A stretch of 64,000 nucleotides of DNA from Diplonema papillatum (Eukaryota; Euglenozoa; Diplonemea; Diplonemida; Diplonemidae). This document shows, piece by piece, positions 10,466 through 20,518 of the stretch (position 1 is the first letter of the stretch; each line of letters begins with the position of its first letter). The notes beneath the pieces are model-generated. The model had not been told where the DNA came from. It did no database searches and was given only the letters and a program-made list of their open reading frames with translations. The DNA lies in contig JAPJBO010000101.1 in the NCBI GenBank assembly GCA_030068145.1, positions 310,001-374,000 of the forward strand. Direction: 5' to 3'. The position numbers and the translations under genes are program-made.

Positions 10466-13222
10466 GTGAAAATGGCGTCTGAAGTGCATCCGCGGTGCGC
10501 CGGGCACGAAATGGTTATGCCATCCCTGGATTTAATGGCCCGCGATGAGCACGAGCAGCAGGCGGAGGAGAACGAGTCCGGCTGGACCTCGCAGCTGATT
10601 CTCGTGAAGAGGGGCTGCCCGCAGCACGTGTACCCGAAGGTCATCGACTTGAACAAGCTGTTCCGGGAAAGTGGGAAGGATCGGCTTCTTATCGGCAGAA
10701 GCCCGGCGGATGCGGATATCACGCTTCCACAAGAAGAGGTATATATTGCAGAGACCGATCCTACTATCATCATCTCCCGCCGGCACTGCTACGTCACGCG
10801 AGTGAGCGACCCGTCTGCGCCCGGCGGGTGGCTGTACACACTTGAGGACAACGCGGCGAGGAACGGCACGTTTTTAAACTGGAAGAAGCTCGGCAAGCGG
10901 CCGGCCGCTCTTCGCAAAGGCGACTTGCTCTGTTTTGGCGGCGGGTCCGACCTCAACGAGGGCGGCGTGCTGCCCGAGGTGCCGTTCAACGCAGCCCCGC
11001 CGTGCGCCTTCGTGTTTCACACCGCGCAGCGGAAAGTCTCTTTCTCGAAGGAACCGGACACCGTGTACAGCCAGCTGTCACACATATCGTACCTCTCGCT
11101 CAACGATCAGCTCCTGCTCTACTTCGAGAACAGCGTCGCGGCCCTGTTCGCAGCGGGTGTAGCAACACTCGTGACGGCACTCGCGGAGACCCAAGCCAAA
11201 TTGCAACGCCAGCAGCAGAGGTCGAGAGAACTACTGGCAAACATGCCGGAGCCGGAGCCGTTGAAGCTTCCTTTGAACGGAAGGCTGGCCACAATGACGT
11301 CATCGCTTGCACCGTCTGCCGGAGACAAGGCAGCGGGCCACGAGGAATGGGTGCTGAGCGCCTTGGCACCGCATCCCGACGACAGTGGCGCTGACATCGC
11401 GTCGCATTCGAAATCCGACTTCTTTTCAGAAGACCTCGTCGCCCATCCAAGGGATCACGGCGAGCCCGCAGCGACGGATAAGACGCTGCCGCATGATTCC
11501 GCACCAAAAGCAGAAGCCACCAACAAGCGCGCGACCGATGACATGGCAGCGATCGAAGTTGTGGTTGACGTACAGAAGGGCGACACACAACCGGAGTCTA
11601 GCGACGACGATGCTCTGCTCGACGCGCGGAAGCGCAGCCAGAAGTCAGAGAAGCAAAAAGAAGAGGTGGTGTCGAAGGGACCGGCTGCCGGCAGCAACGT
11701 GCCCAACGGAAACACGGTGCCACCAAAAGCTGGCGGAGCAAAGGACGAACCGCAACCAGCTGCAAACCCGGCACCAGCGCACGTCGCCGCGTCAGCCAGC
11801 CTGCTCTTTGACAATGTGAGCACGGCGAGCGACGACGTCATCTTCAACTACGTGCAAGACACGAAACCAGCAAAGGTCATCAGCCCCGCAAAAAGGTCAA
11901 CTCAGGGCAAGCCCGTCACCAACGGTACCGAGTTACTCTTCGGCACCCCGTCTTCAGCGTCAGCTGTATCCCGGTCGAATCCAACCGTCAAGTCCGCATC
12001 GAAGCGCGGCACAGGTGCGAAGTTGGGAGCAGCGAACGGCACGGGTTCAAAGCCGTCCGCAAACAAACCCGCCGCCCCCGGCAGGCGGCTCCTGAAGAAG
12101 CCGGTCACCGACGACGCGGACGCTTTGATCAAAACGGACACCGAGCTGCAGCTGATATCCTCGCAGCAGTCGCCGGGTGCGGACGCCGCCGAAAAGGACG
12201 ACCGCGCGGCGCCCGTCAACGTCAACGTCAACGGCAACGTCAACGTCAACGGCAACGGCAACAGCAACGGCAACAGCAACAGCAACAGCAAGGGCGGCGC
12301 CGAGTCGCCCGCGGAGCGTCGGCGAAAAGACAGGCCGGCGGCAGCTGAGGAAGGCAAGGCGCCGCTGCTGGACGTGCCGCTGAAGGCGCAGGCCGGTGCG
12401 AAGGCCGGCGGAGGCGCCAAACCGGGACGGGCGAAGGAGAAAAGCGTCGAGCGGAACCTGCCGGAAAAACGAGCCCCGCCGAAGCGGCCGCAGAGCGACG
12501 GGTCCGACGGCGAGCCGCCCGCGCCGAAGCCGCCCGGCGAGAGGCTGACGACGTACCAGTTCGACTTCGACGTGGCGATGGTGATGGCCTCCGCGGAAAA
12601 AGACCCCCTGCCGCCCCCGCGGAAGCGCGGCGCGTCTTCGACGCCTTCGAAACCGGAGGCAGCGGCGAAGCGTCAAAAATGCGAGCCGCCGCCCGTCAGC
12701 TTGCCGGACGACGCGCCAGGGGTTGTTGAACACGAGACGCCTGTTGCAGGCCCGCAAGAGAGCGGCTACACGGGCTCACCAGTGAAAGCCCCGCCGACTG
12801 AAGCGAAGAAGCGTGGCCAGAGCAAGAGCCCGTTGGCAAGGCCCAAGAAGAAGATGAAGAAGGCAGAGAAGACGGCGCAGCTGCCGAGGACGTCCTGCGG
12901 ATTCGATTTGCTGTGCGCAGACGTGATTGAAGACTTGAAGGGACGAGGCGTGACGGCCACGCGCAAGGCCCTCGTCAAAGCGTGGAGAAACCTCGACGTC
13001 GCCGGCAAGGACGCGTACGAAAAGCGCGCGGCGAAGAAAAACGAAGAACTCATCAAGCAGCACCCGGAACTCGCGCTCCTGAACCCGTGCCAGCAAGACG
13101 AGGACGCGCGATTGTTGGCCATGGGATCCGCGAAGCCAAGGCAATCCCGCGACAAGGCCACCAAAATGGAGGTGTGCTTTCTTCAATGGGTCGCCGTAGC
13201 CCCCATGCCACGGAGGAGATGA
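10466..13222 (+). CDS. FHA-domain nuclear protein with HMG-like C-terminus
   Basis: 918 residues in one open frame. An FHA domain lies at about 70-185, with IGRSPADADITL, the phosphothreonine-binding ISRRH and the RNGTFLNW turn. FHA domains read phosphothreonine, often in DNA-damage or transcription complexes. Residues about 260-800 are Ala/Lys/Pro-rich and probably disordered, with many basic KKR/KRP patches suited to nuclear import. They include an Asn-Val/Asn-Gly repeat (see 12215-12292). Residues about 807-865 (VTATRKALVKAWRNLDVAGK, then DAYEKRAAKKNEEL) look like a divergent HMG box or MADF-like helical DNA-binding unit. A role in chromatin or DNA repair is inference. The last 18 residues after KATKME may be intron read-through at GTGTGC, so the true C-terminus is uncertain. 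Confidence 0.8.
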   Translation: MKMASEVHPRCAGHEMVMPSLDLMARDEHEQQAEENESGWTSQLILVKRGCPQHVYPKVIDLNKLFRESGKDRLLIGRSPADADITLPQEEVYIAETDPTIIISRRHCYVTRVSDPSAPGGWLYTLEDNAARNGTFLNWKKLGKRPAALRKGDLLCFGGGSDLNEGGVLPEVPFNAAPPCAFVFHTAQRKVSFSKEPDTVYSQLSHISYLSLNDQLLLYFENSVAALFAAGVATLVTALAETQAKLQRQQQRSRELLANMPEPEPLKLPLNGRLATMTSSLAPSAGDKAAGHEEWVLSALAPHPDDSGADIASHSKSDFFSEDLVAHPRDHGEPAATDKTLPHDSAPKAEATNKRATDDMAAIEVVVDVQKGDTQPESSDDDALLDARKRSQKSEKQKEEVVSKGPAAGSNVPNGNTVPPKAGGAKDEPQPAANPAPAHVAASASLLFDNVSTASDDVIFNYVQDTKPAKVISPAKRSTQGKPVTNGTELLFGTPSSASAVSRSNPTVKSASKRGTGAKLGAANGTGSKPSANKPAAPGRRLLKKPVTDDADALIKTDTELQLISSQQSPGADAAEKDDRAAPVNVNVNGNVNVNGNGNSNGNSNSNSKGGAESPAERRRKDRPAAAEEGKAPLLDVPLKAQAGAKAGGGAKPGRAKEKSVERNLPEKRAPPKRPQSDGSDGEPPAPKPPGERLTTYQFDFDVAMVMASAEKDPLPPPRKRGASSTPSKPEAAAKRQKCEPPPVSLPDDAPGVVEHETPVAGPQESGYTGSPVKAPPTEAKKRGQSKSPLARPKKKMKKAEKTAQLPRTSCGFDLLCADVIEDLKGRGVTATRKALVKAWRNLDVAGKDAYEKRAAKKNEELIKQHPELALLNPCQQDEDARLLAMGSAKPRQSRDKATKMEVCFLQWVAVAPMPRRR
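12215..12292 (+). repeat. In-frame AAC-rich coding minisatellite
   Basis: A tandem array of the hexamers GTCAAC, GGCAAC and AGCAAC within the FHA gene. It encodes alternating Val/Gly/Ser-Asn and keeps the reading frame, so unit-number change would alter linker length only. Confidence 0.9.
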
Positions 13223-13769
13223 AGCGAAGTCAGCAAAAGCGCTGCCTGTTTAGCTGCCAATCACCGGCGACTAACTCTTTCGAAAACTGCACAAACAGAA
13301 CTACGCTCCCTTCGGAGGTTGCGTTCAAGTCGGGTCCGAAACTGTCTACCCCCTCTGTCAGTCGCCTGCAAAGTCTAAGATGGTGTAACATGAATCCGTT
13401 AAAAGTTATCATACTGCATGACGCCAGTTCTTGCAAACCCGCCCGCGAATTATCCCCACAACTCCTCCTCGTAACAACACAGAATCGCGCCAGGATGCGA
13501 GCAGCACGTGCGAGTCTTTTCGAAGACCTCGATAAAAGGTACGCACCCAGCTTCCTTTTGATTTGCATTGGGCCGTTGATTGGCTCGTTGCGCGTGTTGT
13601 CAGTAGCGTAGGAATCCGCACAGGCGTTGGTTGGTTCCCAAGACCTTTTACACGGTTGTGAATTAGGGTGCTCTGACAACAAGCGAGTGTCTACCGCGTC
13701 CTTGCCTAATATTTGAGTGCAGAGCTGAACGCGCCTTTTGACCAACACAGCGACGAAGCGACGAAGACG
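13223..13769. other. Gap between FHA and SNF2 genes
   Basis: No independent gene seen. It may hold the first exon of the SNF2 gene: 13495-13538 (starting MRAARASLFEDLDK, donor GTACGC) can splice in phase to 13751. That donor departs from the usual GTATGY, so I keep it as an alternative. Confidence 0.35.
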
Positions 13770-16700
13770 ATGATGGACGACATCGAAAAGTCGGTTGCGC
13801 CGCCTTCGGATGACGGCAAGGATGACGAGGCGTCGCACGGTGGTGACACGTTCGAAGTGGACCGCAGCAAATTGAACAAGTTCGTCGCCACCGAAGCGAA
13901 GACGCTCAAAGAAGTGCCGCGGCTGCCGCAAGATGCAGCTCCGACCGTCGGCGACCGTCTGCTCGGTACACGAAAGGGCAACGTTCTCGTTCTCCCGAAG
14001 AATCTCGCGGACCTCCTGAAGAATCACCAAATGAAAGGCGTGCAATTCCTGTGGAAGAACCTGGTCGCCCTCCCTGACATGCTTCAGAAGGGGGTCACGC
14101 TACCCGGCGGCTGCATCGTCGCCCACGGCATGGGTCTGGGCAAGACGCTCACCAGCATCGCCTTCATTTTGATGTGGAACCGCGTTGAACGGGGCAGCCA
14201 CACCCTAATCATTGCTCCAAAGTCGACCCTGCGCCAGTGGGTCCGCGAGTTCGAAGACTGGTGCGAGAAATCACTGCATGACTGCCCGCAGCTTTACACA
14301 GTCGAAGGTATGTTCGTTTCGAACTACAGGTCGTTGGTTTCTAGTTTGCGATTGCGATGCGAGAATATGTGATCCGTTAGCAAGTTCTAAGTTCCTGACC
14401 GCAGCTCTTGGTGCCTCGGTCTTCGCTTGAAAATAAGTCGCTCAACCCCGCTGCAGGGATCAAGCACGCGGCTGAAGTTCGAGAATGGGGCAAGGAAGGA
14501 GGAGTGCTGATTGTGAGCTATGCTATGTTTGTGCGACTTATGTCAGCCGGACGCCCGAGCTCACCCAAGGTAGAGAAGGAGAAGAAAGAAAAAGGCAAAG
14601 AGGACAAGGACAACAAGGAAGACAAAGAGGACAAGGAAGAGATTCGCGACATAATGCGGGCTAGCCAGTACGTCAACGATGACGACGAAGCGGAACAAGA
14701 AGAGGTGGAACGCGCTGTGGCCGAGGCGAGTAAGAGGGACAAAGAGAGGGAACAGCTGGCAGACGTGACCGCTCTCTTGCAAAACAAGACGGACCTTGTC
14801 TTCATCGACGAGGGGCACAAGATCTCGTCTCCAAACTCAGCATTTACGAAAATGCTTCGCGAGCTGCAGACGATGAACCGCATTGTGCTGACGGGGACAC
14901 CACTGCAAAGCAGCATGAAGCAGTACCATACGATGATCGACTTTGTGCGTCCCGATTCTTGGAGTGTGTCTGAGCTGTCTGACCTATACACACGAGCCTC
15001 TTCGGACCCCGCAGCCAGGGCCGAGCTGGCTCACTCTATGCAGGGCTTCATCCAGAGATTCGACTGCAGGCTATTGCGAGAAGAGCTCCCGCCGCTCACA
15101 GAGTACGCAATTTACACGAAAAGCTCGAACCTGCAGCGAGTCGTGTATAGCGACCTGATGACAGCCCACGGAGGTGACGCAGCAGCCAAAGTTAAAACCT
15201 CGCGAGCTTTGGCCATGGGTGGCCTTATGCTTAAGTTGTGCAACCATACGACGCTGCTGAAGGACTACTGCAAATCAAAAGGCGTCGTGGATCCGGCTAC
15301 TGTGAAGGCGAATGCGCAAGCCGGAAACGGCGGACAGGATGTTTTTGACTTCGATGCGGCCATTGCCACCGAAGTCGTGAAAGGGAAGGCGCTCTACACC
15401 GCGAATGGGAAAGACTTTTCATGGGCGACACCGCTCTTTGAAGAGACCCACGACGGCAGCGACCACGCGCTGAGGCATAACCCGAAGACTAGTATCTTGT
15501 TGGATATCGTACAAACAGTGGCTGAGGCGGCGCAGGAGAAAATTGCGGTGTTCTGCGACAGCACAGCAATGCTCGATGTCATGGAGACGTACCTGCAACA
15601 CCTAGAGCTTCCCAAAAGCCGTCGCTGGACTGGAAGAGACCGCAAAGCATCCGGCACCAAAGGCAACGGCATGTGGCGACGGGGCATTGAATACCACCGT
15701 CTGGACGGCACCTGTTCCGTGACGAAGAGGCAGCTGATGTGCGACGACTTCAACAAACCGCGATCTCGGTCAATTGTCTTTCTCATTTCGACGCGTGCGG
15801 GAGGACTCGGCATCAACCTGACGGGTGCAACGAGAGTCGTTCTGTACGGAGCAAGCTGGAATGCGCAGAGCGAGCTTCAAGCTATTTACCGAACGTACCG
15901 TTACGGCCAGACGCACCCTGTCACAGTGTACCGCCTCATATCGCAGGGCACTATTGAACAGACAATCTTCGCCAGAAGTGCTGCCAAGGTTTGCCCGTGT
16001 CTTTTGTTGAAGAAGTATTGTAAGAAAGGTTAAATCGGAGGAGTTCACTTCAGGACTTGTTTGAGGTTCTTGACGTCAATAATTGCGCTTCATGCCGCAG
16101 GGGTCGTGCCAGAGTCGCGGCTTTGCCCCCAGCTCTCGAAGAATGAACGAGAGATCTCCTCGTGCGAGAAAGGCAAAGCAATTGTAGGTAAAGATAATGC
16201 AACCAGACATAAAATATACAGATGCGAATGGCAGCGCAGTTCCTCGATGACAAGTGGTCACGGGCGGACCTCAAGTCTTTCGGAAATATTGCGCCAACTG
16301 ATTGGTCTGTACATGCGTCGAAGGACGCAGTTTTGCAGCATCTACGCGAGAAGCACACTGCTAGCATTCACTCTGTTCTGCTGCATGACTCGTTGAAGGT
16401 GTCACTTGACGCCGTCGAAGAGCAGCTTTCCGATAGCGACGACGACGAAGAAGAAGAGATCAATTGTTTCGTTGCAGGGGAAGACAGCGTGCCACCCCCG
16501 CCGCCCGTCATCGCTGCTCCGCCGGCACCGGCTGTTCCGATCTCCACCAGTGTAAAAAAGCCGAAGTGTGCACCTCGTGCCCGGCCGGCTTTCTCCGACG
16601 TGCAGCCTCCGCTCAATTTCGTACCGATGGACATCGATATTCAACCTGCGACTGCCACAGCGAAGAAAGATGTCGCCAAGAAAAGCAAACCGGCCAGCAG

Positions 16701-16926
16701 TCATTCCGGGCTCTTGGAGATAAGACCGACAGAGCTGAACTTCGGTGGTTCCGTAGACATTCTCGCGGAACCCTTGCACTTGCAACGGGACTTGAGCTCC
16801 GTTACCGAGCCAGAAGATGTCTCGCCGGAGCTATTGGCGCCGCCTCGTGCCGCCGCCGGTGACGATTCGTCGGATTCCGATTCATCCGAAATGAACTTGA
16901 TCTTTGAGTCAGGGTCCGAAGACTGA
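13770..16926 (+). CDS. SNF2-family ATPase, ATRX/RAD54-like
   Basis: Three exons join in phase: 13770-14307, 14457-15988 and 16222-16926, about 924 residues. Helicase motifs in order: GMGLGKT (Walker A), IIAPKSTLRQW (Ia), VFIDEGHKI (II, DEGH), LTGTPLQ (III), then in the C-terminal lobe IAVFCDS, STRAGGLGINLTGA (V) and YRTYRYGQ (VI). The DEGH box and lobe spacing resemble ATRX and ARIP4. A Lys/Glu/Asp-rich loop (about 14570-14640) sits between the Ia region and motif II. Exon 3 encodes an acidic, Ser/Asp-rich tail ending FESGSED. Family role: ATP-driven nucleosome or DNA translocation in the nucleus. Donors are GTATGT and GTTTGC. The start is uncertain: 13770 is the first in-frame ATG, but an upstream exon at 13495 is possible. 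Confidence 0.9.
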
Positions 16927-17899
16927 AAGAAGAACAAGCGCCCGCCTTTGTTTTGTTCACGCCAAGAAGTTGCTTCGGCCTTTCGGCTACCAAGCAGCTC
17001 TCGCAGGAAGCAAGGTTGAACTCCCTCGTGTAGAAGCGAAATCCAGCCAGCGCGAGTTGTGGCCCGCACGTGACCATGTAGCCAGTAGATCCCTTTTCCT
17101 CCGCCACCTTACCGGCCTCTGCAGCATCTTTTCAATATCACAACCCTCTCTCATCGGACTATAATAAGAGTCTCGTCGAAGCGCGTGCCTTCGCAGGCGC
17201 AGATTACAGTTGGCTAAGGCTTGCACCTACGCCCTGCTTGCCTACGTTTCTCGAATGCCGGTTTACGGCCTTGCTGTTTGCAATTGCCACGTTAAGCAGG
17301 CAACCCAGAGTACCATCTCTCGCCGCATTCCTTGGTGCGGCTTCCTCAGAACAGCTGCATCGGCCTCTGGCTTGGATACCTTGTTCACCAGATTGGCAAA
17401 CGAAAGAAGTACCGATCTTTTCTTGGTCTTTTTTTGTCTTTTCGTTTCCCTCTGCTACCTCCACCTCGTCGCCTTGCCTCTGCTCCAATCAAAATGCGTC
17501 GTGCTGAGCGCTCGTGCAGTTTGGCACGTTTTCAACCGCGCACAGGCACGCGTTATTAAGTCGATTGCTCCTCGCCACAGCTTTTTGACTGCGCCAATTC
17601 TTCTCCTAGACGCTGACACTGTCAGCCGGCGAAACAGCGCTGCTGTGCTACCAACAATGACCAGAAAGTAAGGAAAATACATTAGCGGAAGCCGTTCTCA
17701 CCTCTTGTTTCGATGCTTTGCAGCACAAGGCGGGATTGACGAGTTGAGTGGAAGCCCCCGAGCTCAGCGAGTATTGCGAACGTGAGTGTGCCGTATTTTG
17801 CCAGTTTTTTCAACTAAGTTGCATGTGTTACATCAACCAACATTTGCAGAAAGGAGGGAGGGTGCTCAAGCGTCGTTTTTTGGGGCGCAGCTGAACGGG
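16927..17899. other. Intergenic region
   Basis: No gene seen. T/C-rich stretches near 17400-17470. A candidate acceptor (CATTTGCAG ending 17850) lies 49 bases before the WDR12 start codon and could end a 5' UTR intron or receive a spliced leader. Confidence 0.45.
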
Positions 17900-19937
17900 A
17901 TGGCTGACACTCTCGCGGCAGATGTACCTAGAGTCATCGTCAGCTTCTTCACCAACAGTTTCAAGAAGGATGTTGGCGAATCGCAGACGTTCACAGTTCC
18001 GAAGACGGTGACAAAACATGGCTTGAGTGATGTATGTATTTTTGCTTCATTTGATAGCAACTTATCCGACCCAGAGTTTCGGGCTACACTTAGCTGCCCG
18101 TGCTGTTTGAGTGCATCAGGGTTCTACTTCTCGACCCTAAGAAACCACGGAAGCCTCACACAAACAGATTGTCAACAAGCTTCTTGGACACAGCGACGAA
18201 GGCTACGTGCCGTTCGACTTCTTGTACAATGACGAGTATGCATGCTACTTTCTGAGCTTCTTCATGAGACGAGGGTTTGTTTCAACAAAGGTTTAGAGCT
18301 TTCTTATCTCCTCTGTGGATACAACTGTGTGGCACTCCTTTCATATTCAGAGGTGTCAGAGACGCAGCGACGTAAGCTTGAACCCCGGTTATTTGGCATC
18401 TCGAAACTCGGATTTTGAGTCAGCGCTGACTAGGCATGGCTTAGTCGACGCTTCTCGTTTGTCTTGGTATACGGCCGACAAGCATGCGTCGAGTTGATGA
18501 CCTTTCGAGCATACCAGTGTACTAAGTGAGTGACAAGATGATCAGAATTGTTTGATAAAGAAACACTACTCGAGCTGGCGGCGACAGGAACAACAACATA
18601 CTTTCCCATGGAATAGCAAGTCCGTAAGGCCCGCAAGGCGCTGATCCCTGGGTTTCTCCTACGAACCCCTGTCATGCCGTCTAAATTTCTCACAAAAGCC
18701 TTCATTCTAAAACAAGGTTCGTGACGGTGTCGTTTGACAAGTTCCTGAAGGCTCGCCCAGACGTCAACACGGATGACGCCCTTGCTCTTGAGTACACGCC
18801 TGCGCTCAGCATGGAAGAAGGCGACGAGGTTCCGCATGAAGACTGGGTGAGCTCGATATCGGTACCCTTTTTCGAACAGCTGGAAGATCCAGTGGTGGTA
18901 TCCGGGTGCTACGACAGACGGGTGCGAGTGTGGGCAGGTTCCGAGCTCATTGCTGTAGGAGACGGACACAAGGGCGCTGTGAAACATGTCGCTGCGGTGT
19001 CCGCAAGCGGCAGTGACGGCGGATCAAGGAAGCGGAAAAGGGATGTGCAGCCCCTGATTGCGGTTTCCGGAAGCATGGATGGAAGTATTAAGTTGTGGAA
19101 ATTCAACAACGCTGAGGGGCTGCGCGTGACACATACCTTGTCGCACCATAAAGATTCTGTGTCTTCCGTCGGGCTGACGAAGAACGGCGACGTAGGCTGC
19201 TCTGGAAGCTGGGATAAGACGGTCAGCCTCTGGAAAATGCCCACCGAAGGAACTACATCCACCTCTCAAATTGAGACGGTGGAGCTTGCCGGCCACTCGC
19301 GGCCTGTTCTTGCCACAAAATTCTCCAACGACGGGTACCAAGTGTTCTCGTCCGGCTTGGACGGTCAGTTGAAGCACTGGGACGTCACGAGAGCCGCGTT
19401 CATTGCGACTTACCCCGGTGAATATGCGACGTACAGCATCGACGTGAGCACGACGGACCCCAACCTGCTCCTTACCGGTCACTCCGACAACCGCGTGCGG
19501 CTGTGGGATATTCGACAGAAGAAGCACACAAAGACCTTTTCAGGGCACACCGGCTGGGTTTACTCGGTTCGCTGGTGTCCGGAAGGCGCCGTAGGCAGCC
19601 ACGGTTTCGTGTCAGGTGCTGAGGATGCGAAAATCAACCTGTACGATCTCAGGGCTCAGGTATGCGAAACCCGTCATACGATACAGGCTAGCAGCCATCT
19701 GGCTGTCTCAGAAAGAGATCATCAAAGACAGCAACAAGTACTTTCGCAGGTTCATTCATTTGTTGTGTACGGTTGTTTCATCTCTATACAAACACGCAGC
19801 GACCGCTGGCGGTGCACGAGGTTCATACGGACGGTGTCTTTTCGCTTGCGTTCACGTCGAAGTCTGTGGTCGCGTCGGGATCCAAAGACACCACCATCAA
19901 AACAACGACGCTGCATGCTCGTGACCAAAAGAGCTAA
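17900..19937 (+). CDS. YTM1: WDR12/YTM1 ribosome biogenesis WD-repeat protein
   Basis: Four exons join in phase: 17900-18031, 18168-18235, 18717-19659 and 19800-19937, giving 426 residues, matching the usual WDR12/YTM1 length. Exon 1 encodes the start of the NLE-type N-terminal domain (VIVSFFTNSFKKDV), exon 2 the conserved VPFDFLYND, and exon 3 the HEDWVSSISV linker plus WD repeats: GCYDRRVRVW, SGSMDGSIKLW, SGSWDKTVSLW, SSGLDGQLKHW, TGHSDNRVRLWD and SGAEDAKINLYD. Exon 4 supplies the final blade (ASGSKDTTIK). The protein works with BOP1/ERB1 and PES1/NOP7 in 60S subunit maturation, where the NLE domain is released by the Rea1/Midasin AAA ATPase. Donors are GTATGT, GTATGC and GTATGC. Symbol assigned by NLE plus propeller layout. 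Confidence 0.93.
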
Positions 19938-20518
19938 ACCCCGTACTACTTGCGCGCTGATAAAATCTTGAAGCAGTGCGCAGACGCAACAGTCATTTTT
20001 CTGACGTACGTGTGCTTGCGTCAGCAGTCTGAACAGGGCGGCCGCCATTGGCACATTGGCACATTGGCACATTGGCACATTGGCACATTGGCATCCCCGT
20101 TTCGCAAGAGCCCCGCGGGAATAAACGAATCGCAAGCGGCATCGATTCCCGATTCCCTCTCAGGCCTGGTTGAAGGCCTGGCAGATGCGTTCTCCAGATA
20201 CCTTCGAAGGTCGGACGAGACGAACCGGCAATCGATGCACATTCGTGAGCCCAAGCGAGGACATCTCCTCACACTGATCCCCTTCTAGCTTTTGACAACA
20301 ATATCATCCTCAAGTCATTCTTGCGCTTCATCGAATCAATGCTGATGACCTGCCGTCCCGTTTCTCTTTCCCATTCACCGAACACTTTCAGCATGGCAGC
20401 TTCAGCTTGCCGACCGAGAGTATCGTCAAAACACAATGGTGTCATTCATGGAATGCAATAAGCCGTCACAGGTGCGGGCAGTGTGGGAGGAAGGGCAACG
20501 TAAAAATAGACAAATGAA
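19938..20518. other. Intergenic region with octamer microsatellite
   Basis: No gene seen. Contains the tandem octamer at 20046-20093. Confidence 0.5.
20046..20093 (+). repeat. 8-bp tandem repeat (CATTGGCA)x6
   Basis: Six adjacent copies of CATTGGCA, the last ending in T. The 8-bp period is not a codon multiple, consistent with non-coding sequence. Confidence 0.95.

Noticed and set aside
13172-13723. Fusion of the FHA gene to the SNF2 gene by splicing
   Set aside because: The possible donor is phase 0 but the acceptor at 13723 needs a different phase, and the FHA frame ends in a normal stop.
20046-20093. CRISPR-like or regulatory array
   Set aside because: An 8-bp simple tandem repeat with no spacers.
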